A stretch of DNA of 64,000 nucleotides. It comes from Uruburuella testudinis (lineage in GTDB: Bacteria; Pseudomonadota; Gammaproteobacteria; Burkholderiales; Neisseriaceae). Below the pieces are notes generated by a model. It had not been told where the DNA came from, made no database searches, and was given only the letters and a program-made list of their open reading frames with translations. The stretch lies in assembly GCF_022870865.1 (NCBI RefSeq), contig NZ_CP091508.1, positions 2,604,001-2,668,000 on the forward strand, written 5' to 3'. Every line of letters begins with the position of its first letter. Within the stretch, counting starts at the first letter, position 1. The translations under genes were made by a program, and so were the position numbers. Positions 42,654 to 51,005 of this stretch are shown here, piece after piece.

Positions 42654-43334
42654 ATGCAGCCCGATTTTTCCCGCCCCATTCTCGCCATCGACACCTCTAC
42701 CGGCTATCTCTCGCTGGCTTTGCGTTCAGACGGCCAAACTCTGTTGCAGCATACCGAAGCGGGCAACAAGCAGTCTGATTTGATTCTGCCGCACATCGGC
42801 GGGTTGCTGGCTGAAGCCGGCCTCACCGCGGCGGATGTGGGCGCGGTGGTGTACGCACAAGGGCCGGGCACGTTTACCGGCCTGCGCATCGGCATCGGCG
42901 TGGCACAAGGCTTGGCGGCGCCGTTCGATCTGCCGCTGATCGGCGTGCCGTGTTTGGATGCGGTGGCTTATCAAATCGAAGCCGCGTGTGTTTTGGCGGC
43001 GGCCGATGCCCGTATGGGCGAGGTATTTTACGCCTGGTTCGACACCGTAAACCACCGCCGCCTGAGCGATTACCAAGTCGGCAGCGCTGCGGCAATTACA
43101 CTGCCGCCGGATACGGATGCCGCCGCCGTGCGCGGCGCGGGCAATGCGTTTTCGCTGGCCGATGCGCCGCCCTTCAGCGGTATCGCCGACATGCCGACAG
43201 CCGCCGCTTATCTCGATTTGGCGCAAACGGGGCGCTATGCCGCCACCGATGCGGCGCAGGCAGGGCTTTTATATGTGCGTAATAAAATCGCGCTCACGGC
43301 CCAAGAGCAGGCAGCGCGCAAGGCAGGCATGTGA
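42654..43334 (+). CDS. tsaB: tRNA threonylcarbamoyladenosine biosynthesis protein TsaB
   Basis: 226-residue ASKHA-fold protein that partners TsaD in making t6A37 of ANN-decoding tRNAs. The N-terminus ILAIDTSTGYLSLAL is typical, as is VVYAQGPGTFTGLRIGIGVAQGLA (the GPGSFTGLRIG block, about 64-85). It overlaps rimI by 4 bp (ATGA at 43,331), the usual tsaB-rimI pairing. Confidence 0.96.
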   Translation: MQPDFSRPILAIDTSTGYLSLALRSDGQTLLQHTEAGNKQSDLILPHIGGLLAEAGLTAADVGAVVYAQGPGTFTGLRIGIGVAQGLAAPFDLPLIGVPCLDAVAYQIEAACVLAAADARMGEVFYAWFDTVNHRRLSDYQVGSAAAITLPPDTDAAAVRGAGNAFSLADAPPFSGIADMPTAAAYLDLAQTGRYAATDAAQAGLLYVRNKIALTAQEQAARKAGM

Positions 43335-43780
43335 TGATTGTCCGCACCGCGCGCCCTGAAGACTGTGCGGCACTGGCGGCGCTGGATGCGCAGTGCAACC
43401 CGTCGCCGTGGTCGGCAGCGCAGTTTCAGACGGCCTTAAACAACCGCCACAGTTGCGTGATCATCATGGAAACAGCGGCGCAAACACCGGCCGGCTTTGC
43501 CGTATGGCAGACTTTGTTTGATGAATCGGAGCTGCATCTGATTGCCACCGCACCGGCGCAGCGCAGGCAGGGTGTGGCGGCGCAATTATTGGCCGAATGG
43601 TTTCAGACGGCCTTATCAACCGGTGTGCGGCGCTGTTTTTTGGAGGTTCGCGCTTCTAACCTGGCCGCACAAGCGCTTTACCGCAAACATGGTTTCAGCG
43701 AATGCGGCCGCCGTCGCGATTATTATCCGCTGCCCGAAGGCGGGCGCGAAGATGCGGTATGGATGGAGAAAATATGTTAA
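43331..43780 (+). CDS. rimI: Ribosomal protein S18-alanine N-acetyltransferase RimI
   Basis: 149-residue GNAT enzyme. The acetyl-CoA loop is RRQGVAAQLL (about 76-85), and the C-terminal LEVRASNLAAQALYRKHGFSECGRRRDYY is highly typical of RimI. Two DUS-type sequences (TTTCAGACGGCC) lie inside the coding region. It overlaps tsaB upstream and the UDG-like gene downstream. Confidence 0.94.
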   Translation: MMIVRTARPEDCAALAALDAQCNPSPWSAAQFQTALNNRHSCVIIMETAAQTPAGFAVWQTLFDESELHLIATAPAQRRQGVAAQLLAEWFQTALSTGVRRCFLEVRASNLAAQALYRKHGFSECGRRRDYYPLPEGGREDAVWMEKIC

Positions 43781-44628
43781 GCAGCCGTTATCTGCACTTG
43801 CACGAAGCTTTGGGGCTGGGGCCGATGTGGCTGAACCGAAGTGCAAAAGTGTTGCCCGCAGCCACGGCGCACAGCCTGCCCCGCGAAATGCCTGCCCCAG
43901 CGGCTGCCGCTTCGGCAAGCCATGCTGCTGCGGCCGCACCGGTAATTTCCGAGGCCGCACAAAATGCCCGCCTGGCCGCAATGGCGGCGGTTGGCGGCCA
44001 GACCGGAAACCCGGTGCCTGTGGCAAAAAACCCACCGCCCGCCGATAACAGGCCGTCTGAAAAAACCGTTTCCACACCAAGCCGCCCGACAGATAATCTT
44101 GAAAGGCCGTCTGAAAAAAACACGCCGGCGCCCAACGCTCCACAGATGCCGTCTGAAACCCAACCTGACGATTGGAAACAAACCCTGGCCGGCACCATCA
44201 ACCCGGCACAATTGATGGTTGCCAGCATCTGCCCGGCGCCGGAAGACAATGCCTCCGGACAGCTGTTTAGCGGCAGCGTCGGCCGGCTGCTGGATAATAT
44301 GCTGGCCGCCATCGGATTAACGCCCGATGATGCCCATAAAACCAGCTGGGTAAAAGACGCACCCGCATTCAGCCCCAACCCCGCCCACGAACACATCACC
44401 GCAGAGCTGCCGCGCATGTCAGCAGAGCTGGCGCTGTCGCAAGCCAAAGCCGTTTTACTGCTGGGGCAGGTGTTTGAAAAGCCGGAGCAGGCCGACACCA
44501 TTGCCCGGCTGTGCGGCAACACCCCATATTTCATTATCCCCCACCCCGCCCGCCTGCTGCGGCAGCCGCAACTCAAAGCCCAAGCGTGGGCAACGTTAAA
44601 ACAATTGCGGCAGGTGCTGGAAAGCTGA
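43774..44628 (+). CDS. Uracil-DNA glycosylase superfamily protein with a DUS-rich linker
   Basis: 284 residues. The C-terminal half (about 145-284) has the UDG family 4/5-like block VASICPAPEDNASGQLFSGSVGRLLDNMLAAIGL and the C-terminal PHPARLLRQPQLKAQAW, where the usual HPS is HPA. The catalytic context is weaker than in true family 4 enzymes (GEAPGxxE becomes SICPAPED), so activity is uncertain. Residues about 35-140 are a Pro/Ala-rich linker in which three in-frame DUS copies (44,050, 44,104, 44,146) encode RPSEK, RPSEK and MPSET. It overlaps rimI by 7 bp. Confidence 0.75.
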   Translation: MLSSRYLHLHEALGLGPMWLNRSAKVLPAATAHSLPREMPAPAAAASASHAAAAAPVISEAAQNARLAAMAAVGGQTGNPVPVAKNPPPADNRPSEKTVSTPSRPTDNLERPSEKNTPAPNAPQMPSETQPDDWKQTLAGTINPAQLMVASICPAPEDNASGQLFSGSVGRLLDNMLAAIGLTPDDAHKTSWVKDAPAFSPNPAHEHITAELPRMSAELALSQAKAVLLLGQVFEKPEQADTIARLCGNTPYFIIPHPARLLRQPQLKAQAWATLKQLRQVLES

Positions 44629-44721
44629 GCGGCGCTATCTTGCCAAGCTGTTGAATGCACGGGTATGCATAAGGGAACATACCCGACCGTCAAATGGTCA
44701 GCATGCCCCAACCACATTCAT

Positions 44722-44769
44722 AAAAAAATAAGCCGACCACGCGCAATAACGCAGTCGGCTTATTTTTTT
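44722..44769. terminator. Strong bidirectional terminator
   Basis: AAAAAAATAAGCCGAC and GTCGGCTTATTTTTTT form a stem between the convergent UDG-like gene and sspB. Confidence 0.85.
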
Positions 44770-44801
44770 GAACTTGAACCGGTTATGGTTCCGAAAATAT
44801 A

Positions 44802-45278
44802 TTACTTAATCAGTTTCAATCCTTTTTTCGGTTTCGGTTTATCTTCCGCCACCTCTTTTTTCTTACCCTGGCCACCCGGCTCGGCCAACGGCTGCTCCGG
44901 CTGTGGCTCGGGCGGAGTGTCGAGCAAATGCAGCGGCGCTTCGCCTTTTTTTTCGCTTTCGGTTTGATAGGCCTCTACTTCAAAACCCATCCCTTCGCCG
45001 CTTTCCCGTGCAAACAGGCTGATTACATGGCCGACGGGAATCCAGATTTCATGGCTCACGCCGCTGAAGCGTGCGGAGAAACTGATCCACTCGTTGTCGA
45101 TAATCAGATTATGGCTGGCACTCGGGGCAATGTTGAGCACGATTTCGTTATCCCGCACATATTGCATCGGCACACGGGTATGCTCGTTGACCCATGCGAC
45201 AATATGCGGCGTCTGGTCGTTATCCAGACACCATTCGTATAACCCGCGCAAGATATAGGGTTTGGTACTGGCACTCAT
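44802..45278 (-). CDS. sspB: ClpXP protease specificity-enhancing factor SspB
   Basis: 158-residue adaptor that delivers ssrA-tagged proteins to ClpXP. The folded domain (about 5-115) contains RGLYEWCLDNDQTPHI and NLIIDNEWISFSARFSG. The Pro/Glu/Lys-rich tail ends KPKPKKGLKLIK, the ClpX-docking peptide. The start ATG 45,278 is preceded by AAAGGAT; the frame is open for a few more codons upstream without family sequence. sspA lies upstream on the same strand, with a family B repeat inserted between them. Confidence 0.95.
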   Translation of the reverse strand: MSASTKPYILRGLYEWCLDNDQTPHIVAWVNEHTRVPMQYVRDNEIVLNIAPSASHNLIIDNEWISFSARFSGVSHEIWIPVGHVISLFARESGEGMGFEVEAYQTESEKKGEAPLHLLDTPPEPQPEQPLAEPGGQGKKKEVAEDKPKPKKGLKLIK

Positions 45279-45301
45279 CGGCAGATCCTTTCGGGTTAAA
45301 A

Positions 45302-45501
45302 GCACCCATAAATCGAATGGTCAGAATGTCCGAGGGGCTCCTGCCCATGCTGCATGATTTAAATTTTTTGTAATCAAGCAAGCGCAGATACAAGGCAAAA
45401 AACGCAGCAAGGTTGGACATCTTGCGAGGCTTTTTAACGCAGCAGATGCGGCGTTTGCAAGGGCAAAATACACCCTTAAATCGAATGGTCAGGACATCCT
45501 A
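45302..45501. repeat. Family B MITE-like repeat, rearranged copy 3
   Basis: Starts with a right-arm fragment (CACCCATAAATCGAATGGTCAGAATG), then a diverged left region, then the standard core and right arm ending GGTCAGGACATCCTA at 45,501. The terminal CTA is the complement of the sspA stop codon. It separates sspA from sspB, which are normally adjacent. Confidence 0.7.
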
Positions 45502-46104
45502 GCGGCGCATGGCTTTTTCAGCAGGCGTCAGGGCTTCGATAAAGGCTTCCCGCTGAAAAATACGTTCGGCGTATTTCAACAGCGGTGCGGCGGTTTTGCC
45601 CAACTTGATATCGTAATGATCCAAACGCCACAACAACGGTGAAAGCGCCACATCAATCATTGAGAAATCATCACCGAGAATGTATTTGTTTTTAGCAAAT
45701 GCAGGCGCCAACATGGTGAGGCCTTGACCGATGGCTTCGCGGGCTTTGCTTTGCTCTTTGCTGCTGGCCTCGGCATTTTCCAGCACCTGCACATGGCTGA
45801 ACAATTCTTTTTCCATGCGGTAAAGCACCAACCGCCCACGGCCGCGCATCACCGGATCGCCCGGCATCAATTGCGGGTGGGGAAAGCGCTCGTCGATATA
45901 TTCGTTGATGATGTTGGATTCGTGCAAAATCAAATCACGCTCCACCAGCACAGGCACCTGATTATAGGGATTCATGATGGCCAAATCTTCGGGCTTGTTG
46001 AAGATATCCACATCTTTAATTTCAAAATCCATGCCTTTTTCAAACAAAACAAAACGGCAACGCTGGCTGAACGGGCAAGTGATGCCTGAATATAATGTCA
46101 TCAT
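45499..46104 (-). CDS. sspA: Stringent starvation protein A (SspA)
   Basis: 201-residue glutathione-transferase-fold regulator that binds RNA polymerase. The N-terminal thioredoxin fold MTLYSGITCPFSQRCRFVLFEKGM and NPYNQVPVLVERDLILHESNIINEYIDERFPHP are classic SspA, and the C-terminal helical domain follows. The ATG at 46,104 has GGAG 10 nt upstream; ATG 46,101 is an alternative. Its TAG stop is formed by the last bases of the family B repeat. Confidence 0.95.
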   Translation of the reverse strand: MMTLYSGITCPFSQRCRFVLFEKGMDFEIKDVDIFNKPEDLAIMNPYNQVPVLVERDLILHESNIINEYIDERFPHPQLMPGDPVMRGRGRLVLYRMEKELFSHVQVLENAEASSKEQSKAREAIGQGLTMLAPAFAKNKYILGDDFSMIDVALSPLLWRLDHYDIKLGKTAAPLLKYAERIFQREAFIEALTPAEKAMRR

Positions 46105-46291
46105 AAATTTCTGCTCCTGCAAAATCCACACCGCGCTTTCAGACGGCCTGAATGTGTTTGAAAATGGGTTTATTATAACCTTTTGTATATTTTTTATCCA
46201 GAAAATCAATTTAAATACATGATTTTATTATTAATTTTTCAAATTTTTGCGAAAATAATATTCATGTAAAACCGCATGCCGGCAAGGCGAT

Positions 46292-46412
46292 GAACCGAAG
46301 GCTATTGGTCATATGCGACTGATCTAATCGGCGCTTCAACACCTTATCAAAACCCACCCACGTCGGGCTCAGGCAAACCAACGCTGTCAGCTTATTTTTG
46401 TGAATGGCTATA
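46292..46412. repeat. Possible degenerate family A repeat
   Basis: Only the right arm is clear (AACGCTGTCAGCTTATTTTTGTGAATGG). The left limit is uncertain. It lies in the 46,105-46,521 gap between sspA and petC. Confidence 0.35.
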
Positions 46413-46472
46413 GCGCCGCCAGATTGCTTTTGAACCGGCATCGCCGCCCGTCTGAACCGAATATCAACAAAA

Positions 46473-46505
46473 AAGGCAAAACCCGAAACAGGTTTTGCCT
46501 TTTGA
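46473..46505 (-). terminator. Terminator of the petABC operon
   Basis: AAAAGGCAAAACC and GGTTTTGCCTTTT form a 13-bp stem with an A-rich start on the plus strand (T-run on the minus strand), partly overlapping the region just past petC. Confidence 0.85.
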
Positions 46506-46521
46506 ATCAAGCAGCAATGCT

Positions 46522-47310
46522 TTAATGCACGTCTTTCCAATACTCTTTTTTCAAGAAGTAAGCCAGCGGCAGCATCACGGCAAACAGGAAAATCAGCGCA
46601 ATATAACCCATGCGTTTGCGTTGCATCTGCGCAGGCTCGCCCATGTAAACCAGATAGTTCACCAAATCGCGGGCATAATCGTCATACTCTTTTTCGATGA
46701 CGTTGCCGTTGGGCAGGCGGCGGCTGTGCAGGCCGGTGGATTCCCAATACAGCTTGGGCGCCAGATTACCGTGTTCGTCTTTTTCCCATACCGGCTGGCC
46801 GTCTTTATCCAATTCAACCGCCCTCACGCCTTGCTGTTCCCACAAGGGATGCGGCATGCCGACTTTGTCAAACACAGTGTTGTTCCAGCCTGTGGGCCGG
46901 GTCGGGTCTTTATAGAAACCGCGCATGTAGGCATACAGGTAATCGGCACCGCGCGAGCGGGCAATCAAGGTCAGATCCGGCGGGGCTGCGCCAAACCATT
47001 TGGTCGCATCTGCCGGCGTCATGGCCGCCTGCATCACATCACCTACTTTGTCGGTGGTGAACATCAGGTTTTTCTTGATTTCGTCTTCAGTCAGGCCGAT
47101 ATCCTGCAAGCGGTTGAAGCGCATACCGGTCGCAGAGTGGCACGACAGACAATAGTTGGTAAAAATCTGCGCGCCGCGTTGCAAACTTACCTGATCGCCC
47201 AAATCGATATCCACTTTTTCATACTCGGCATGGCCGCCCGCAGCCAGCGCCGCGCTCATCGGTGCTGCCAGCAATAAGGCAGCAAACCAGTTTTTGAATG
47301 TATTTTTCAT
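46522..47310 (-). CDS. petC: Cytochrome c1 of the bc1 complex
   Basis: 262-residue membrane-anchored c-type cytochrome that passes electrons from the Rieske protein to soluble or membrane cytochromes. The signal peptide ends ALAA. The haem motif CLSCH puts ligands at Cys54, Cys57 and His58, and a C-terminal helix (about 232-252, YIALIFLFAVMLPLAYFL) anchors it. ATG 47,310 matches Neisseria PetC; in-frame starts 15-18 bp upstream overlap the petB stop. Confidence 0.94.
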   Translation of the reverse strand: MKNTFKNWFAALLLAAPMSAALAAGGHAEYEKVDIDLGDQVSLQRGAQIFTNYCLSCHSATGMRFNRLQDIGLTEDEIKKNLMFTTDKVGDVMQAAMTPADATKWFGAAPPDLTLIARSRGADYLYAYMRGFYKDPTRPTGWNNTVFDKVGMPHPLWEQQGVRAVELDKDGQPVWEKDEHGNLAPKLYWESTGLHSRRLPNGNVIEKEYDDYARDLVNYLVYMGEPAQMQRKRMGYIALIFLFAVMLPLAYFLKKEYWKDVH

Positions 47311-47324
47311 CTTCACTGCCCTCA

Positions 47325-48674
47325 TCAAATGTTGGTTGCAAACAGGTAGGCACCCACGAAAGCAATGGCCACGTAAACGAAGAACATCACTTTCTGCTTG
47401 CGTGTGCTCATGGTTACCCGCTCAGGCACAGCGCGGTCTTTATCCATTTTGGTATAAAACGGCATACCCAGGAAAAAGGCGAAGTAGATGAAGCTCAAAA
47501 TCTGAGCCACTACGGTGCGCAGGTTGGTGGCGGGCAATGCACCCAAAATACCCAAACCGATGAAGGAAATCACAAACAATACCAGCATGGTTTTGAAAAT
47601 CGGGCCGCGGTAACGCACCGATTTTACCGGCGAACGGTCCAGCCACGGCAGCAGGGCAATCAGCACGACAGCCGCACCCATACCGAGCACACCCCAAACC
47701 TGGGTGCCGAAGAACGACGGAATGGCGCGCAAAATGGCGTAGAACGGTGTGAAATACCATACCGGCGCGATGTGCGCAGGCGTTTTCATCGCATTGGCGG
47801 GGTCGAAGTTTGGCGCTTCGAGGAAGTAGCCGCCGCCTTCCGGTGCGAAGAACATAATCGCGCAGAACACAATCAGAAACACCACCACGCCCAGAATGTC
47901 TTTCACGGTGTAGTAAGGATGGAACGGGATGCCGTCGAGCGGAATGCCGTTTTCATCTTTCAGTTTTTTGATTTCCACACCGTCGGGGTTGTTGGAGCCG
48001 ACTTCATGCAGGGCAATCAAGTGCGCCACCACCAGGCCGACCAACACCAGCGGCACGGCAATCACGTGCAGGGCGAAGAAGCGGTTGAGCGTGGCATCAG
48101 ACACGTTGAAGTCGCCGCGAATCCACACCGACAAATCAGGGCCGATTACGGGGATGGCGGAGAACAGATTGATAATCACCTGTGCGCCCCAAAACGACAT
48201 CTGACCCCACGGCAGCAGATAGCCCATAAAGGCTTCGGCCATCAGCGCCAGGAAAATCAGCGAGCCGAACACCCACACCAACTCGCGCGGCTTTTTGAAC
48301 GAACCGTAAATCAGGCCGCGGAACATGTGCAGATAGACCACCACGAAAAACATCGAAGCGCCGGTGGAGTGCATATAACGGATAATCCAGCCGCCCGACA
48401 CGTCGCGCATGATGTATTCCACCGCGGTGAAAGCCGCCGGCAGATGGTAGGCATTGGCATTGCCGTCGGGCTTGTAGTTCATGGTCAGGAAGATGCCGCT
48501 GACGATTTGAATCACCAGCACCAGCATGGCCAGCGAGCCGAAGAAATACCAGAAGTTGAAGTTTTTGGGCGCGTAATACTCGGTTACGTGCTCTTTCATC
48601 ATTTTAGACAAAGGGAAACGTGCGTCTACCCAGCCTAACAATGATTTGTTTTCATTATTGGTTTGGTTTGCCAT
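47325..48674 (-). CDS. petB: Cytochrome b of the bc1 complex
   Basis: 449-residue inner-membrane protein that oxidises quinol at the Qo site and carries two b haems. The N-terminal four-helix bundle includes GWIIRYMHSTGASMFFVVVYLHMFRGL with haem histidines, and the Qo motif appears as PxYF-type IAPVWYFTPFYAILRA. The last about 80 residues add extra helices, usual in beta-proteobacteria. It is second in petA-petB-petC, 11 bp after petA. Confidence 0.96.
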   Translation of the reverse strand: MANQTNNENKSLLGWVDARFPLSKMMKEHVTEYYAPKNFNFWYFFGSLAMLVLVIQIVSGIFLTMNYKPDGNANAYHLPAAFTAVEYIMRDVSGGWIIRYMHSTGASMFFVVVYLHMFRGLIYGSFKKPRELVWVFGSLIFLALMAEAFMGYLLPWGQMSFWGAQVIINLFSAIPVIGPDLSVWIRGDFNVSDATLNRFFALHVIAVPLVLVGLVVAHLIALHEVGSNNPDGVEIKKLKDENGIPLDGIPFHPYYTVKDILGVVVFLIVFCAIMFFAPEGGGYFLEAPNFDPANAMKTPAHIAPVWYFTPFYAILRAIPSFFGTQVWGVLGMGAAVVLIALLPWLDRSPVKSVRYRGPIFKTMLVLFVISFIGLGILGALPATNLRTVVAQILSFIYFAFFLGMPFYTKMDKDRAVPERVTMSTRKQKVMFFVYVAIAFVGAYLFATNI

Positions 48675-48685
48675 GATGAGTCCCT

Positions 48686-49270
48686 TTATTTGTCGTCACC
48701 CACCAAAACGGTGGTGTCGGTCAGGTATTTGTAAGGCGGAATAACCAGGTTGGTCGGTGCAGGCACGCCTTTATACACGCGGCCGGCCAGGTCGAATTTA
48801 GAGCCGTGACAGGGGCAGAAAAAACCGCCTTTCCAGCCTGCGCCCAAATCGGCAGGCGCCACATCGGGGCGGAACGTCGGCGAGCAGCCCAAGTGGGTGC
48901 AGATGCCGATGGCCACAAAGATATTGTCTTTGATGGAGCGCAATTCGTTTTTGCAATATTCGGGCTGATGATCCACTTCCGATTTCGGGTCGGCCATTTC
49001 GCCGTCTAGCGAGGGAATGCTTTTCTGCTGCTCTTCTGTGCGGTTTAACACCCAAACCGGTTTGCCCTGCCATTCAACGGTCATCAGCTGGCCTGCTTCG
49101 ATTTTGCTGACATCCACTTCAACGGGGGCGCCGGCGGCTTTGGCTTTTTCCGAAGGGAACCAGCTGGCCACAAACGGCGTTGCCACGCCTAAAGCTGCCA
49201 CACCGCCCGCACCGGCAGTTGCCAGAGTGAGGAAGCGGCGGCGGCCTTGATTGATTTCTTTATTATCCAT
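48686..49270 (-). CDS. petA: Rieske iron-sulfur protein of the bc1 complex
   Basis: 194 residues. A twin-arginine signal/anchor (GRRRFLTLATAGAGGVAALG, about 9-28) is followed by the [2Fe-2S] domain with CTHLGC (Cys124, His126, Cys129) and CPCHGS (Cys152, Cys154, His155). It is the first gene of the operon. The 49,271-49,391 gap before the NIF3-family gene would contain the promoter. Confidence 0.97.
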   Translation of the reverse strand: MDNKEINQGRRRFLTLATAGAGGVAALGVATPFVASWFPSEKAKAAGAPVEVDVSKIEAGQLMTVEWQGKPVWVLNRTEEQQKSIPSLDGEMADPKSEVDHQPEYCKNELRSIKDNIFVAIGICTHLGCSPTFRPDVAPADLGAGWKGGFFCPCHGSKFDLAGRVYKGVPAPTNLVIPPYKYLTDTTVLVGDDK

Positions 49271-49391
49271 TATTCAGTCATCCTAACGATTGGAAATACC
49301 GAGCCATTAAACCCTTTAATTCTACCTGATTTTATAGGGATACTTAAAGCATTATTTAAAATAAGGTAAAGTTTTGCGGCATTTTTTGATT

Positions 49392-50141
49392 TTATGCAGG
49401 ATTTTGTTCGTCAAAAAATTGCACCTCTATGCCGAATTCATGCGCGGCGGCGACGCCCAAAGCCTGAATGCCGTAGCGCTCTGTCGCATGGTGGCCGGCG
49501 CTGATAAAGGCAACTGCGGTTTCGTTGGCCAGATGGTATTGGGCTTCGGAAATCTCACCGGTCACAAACGCATCGACACCTTCGTCAATGGCCGTCTGAA
49601 AAAAGCTTTGCGCCCCACCGGTGCACCAGGCGATTTTTTTGATTTCAACAGCATCATCACCTACGATAACCGGCGCTCTGCCTAATTTGTGCAGCAGCTC
49701 ACCCGCCCAATAGGATAAGGTTTCTACTTGCTCCGGCCGGCCGATATTGAGCAGATTCTGTTCGCCGCACTGATAGTCGCTCTGCCAGCCCATGATTTTG
49801 GCCAATCGGGCGTTGTTGCCCAATTCGGGGTGTGCATCGAGCGGCAGATGGTAGCCGGCCAGATTGATTTGGTGTTGCAGCAATGTTGCAATACGCTGTT
49901 TTTTCCAACCGGTGATGGTGACCGGCTCGCTTTTCCAAAACATGCCGTGGTGTACCAACAGCATATCTGCGCCCTGCTTGGCGGCATAGTCAATAGCGGC
50001 ACGGCTGGCGGTAACGGCGGTGATGATTTTGCGCACTTCGTTTCCACCCTCAACTTGCAGGCCGTTGGGGGCATAGTCTTTAAACAGGTGGGTTTGCAGG
50101 GTGTGGTCGCACCATTCGATAATTTGGCGGCGTGTGGTCAT
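49392..50141 (-). CDS. NIF3-family dinuclear metal-binding protein (YbgI-like)
   Basis: 249 residues, probably a toroidal hexamer with two metal ions. Metal-ligand motifs are HHGMFW (about 65-70), HLPLDAHPELGNNARLA (about 97-113), and the C-terminal GHHATERYG with a late Glu. E. coli YbgI has been linked to GTP cyclohydrolase and NAD(P) metabolism, but function is not settled. ATG 50,141 is preceded by AAAGGAAAACC; the open frame upstream has no family sequence and contains a family A arm. Confidence 0.9.
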   Translation of the reverse strand: MTTRRQIIEWCDHTLQTHLFKDYAPNGLQVEGGNEVRKIITAVTASRAAIDYAAKQGADMLLVHHGMFWKSEPVTITGWKKQRIATLLQHQINLAGYHLPLDAHPELGNNARLAKIMGWQSDYQCGEQNLLNIGRPEQVETLSYWAGELLHKLGRAPVIVGDDAVEIKKIAWCTGGAQSFFQTAIDEGVDAFVTGEISEAQYHLANETAVAFISAGHHATERYGIQALGVAAAHEFGIEVQFFDEQNPA

Positions 50142-50157
50142 GGTTTTCCTTTCTAAA

Positions 50158-50478
50158 TACCCCTTCACAAAAGTAAGCCAACAAGACGGCAAGCCGAAGA
50201 CCGTACAATGAGTACGGGGCTGGTTGACTTGGCGCTTCAGCGCATTAGGGTGTCCTGATGTGTCATATATCATCATCTTTTTTTTGCGCTAAAAGCACAT
50301 CTGCTGCGTGAAAAAGCCTCGCGAGATGCCCAAATCTTGCTGCGTTTTTTGCCCGGCATCTGCACTTTTATCGCAAAAAATCTGAATCATTCTGAATGAT
50401 CAGGACACCCTAGCTAAACCGGTTGTCTTCGAGCTCAGGAGCGCCAGCGCGGTTAGCTTATTTTGGCGAATGGGTGTA
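50158..50478. repeat. Family A repeat, copy 7, interrupted by family B
   Basis: The left arm TACCCCTTCACAAAAGTAAGCC and right arm GCTTATTTTGGCGAATGGGTGTA are separated by an inserted family B copy at 50,246-50,412. The remainder of the 50,142-51,005 gap has two DUS sites and a paired DUS hairpin at about 50,957-50,985. I see no convincing gene. Confidence 0.6.
50246..50412. repeat. Family B MITE-like repeat, copy 4 (inverted)
   Basis: TAGGGTGTCCTGA to TCAGGACACCCTA, 167 bp, with perfect outer ends and the core in the opposite orientation to copies 1, 2 and 5. Confidence 0.75.
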
Positions 50479-51005
50479 AATGCGTTCAGACGGCCTTTCT
50501 TCATCACATCATCAGCGGATAAACAAGCGCTCTGCAACGTTTCATAACGTGCGTTCGGTAGTAAGATAATCCATGAGATATAAAATCCTTCACGGCTTTG
50601 CCCCCTTCCCCATTGAGACGGACGAGGAAACAGAGTGCTGCAACACCAATCGGATGCTGACGGATAAAACTTGATGTCTGCAACCCGACAGCTGGGTTAT
50701 TATCTGACCCGTATAAAAATACTGCGTCGTCATGCCGGCCTGTGCTATACCCTATCTTTGCTCAGCCTTCTGCCGGCTATTGATTTGAATTTAACGATGG
50801 CCTGCTTGCGGTTCGTTGTTTGCATGAAAAACAGTAACCTACTGCCAATCGGCTGCTCTTTCTGGCATTTCTTATCCCGAACCCGCGCTATATAACTTAG
50901 GCCGTCTGAAATGTAATCGTGTGTATTCTAACCGAATCCGGCACGTCACAATGCCAAAGGCCGTCTGAAAGTTTCAGACGGCCTGATTTACATCAATAAT
51001 TTTTA

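Noticed and set aside
47298..48638. 446-codon frame opposite petB
   Set aside because: Shadow of petB; rich in His, Gln and Arg with no family features.
50671..50895. 74-codon open frame in the NIF3-phoX gap
   Set aside because: No ribosome site, no family resemblance and mixed composition. I regard it as chance.
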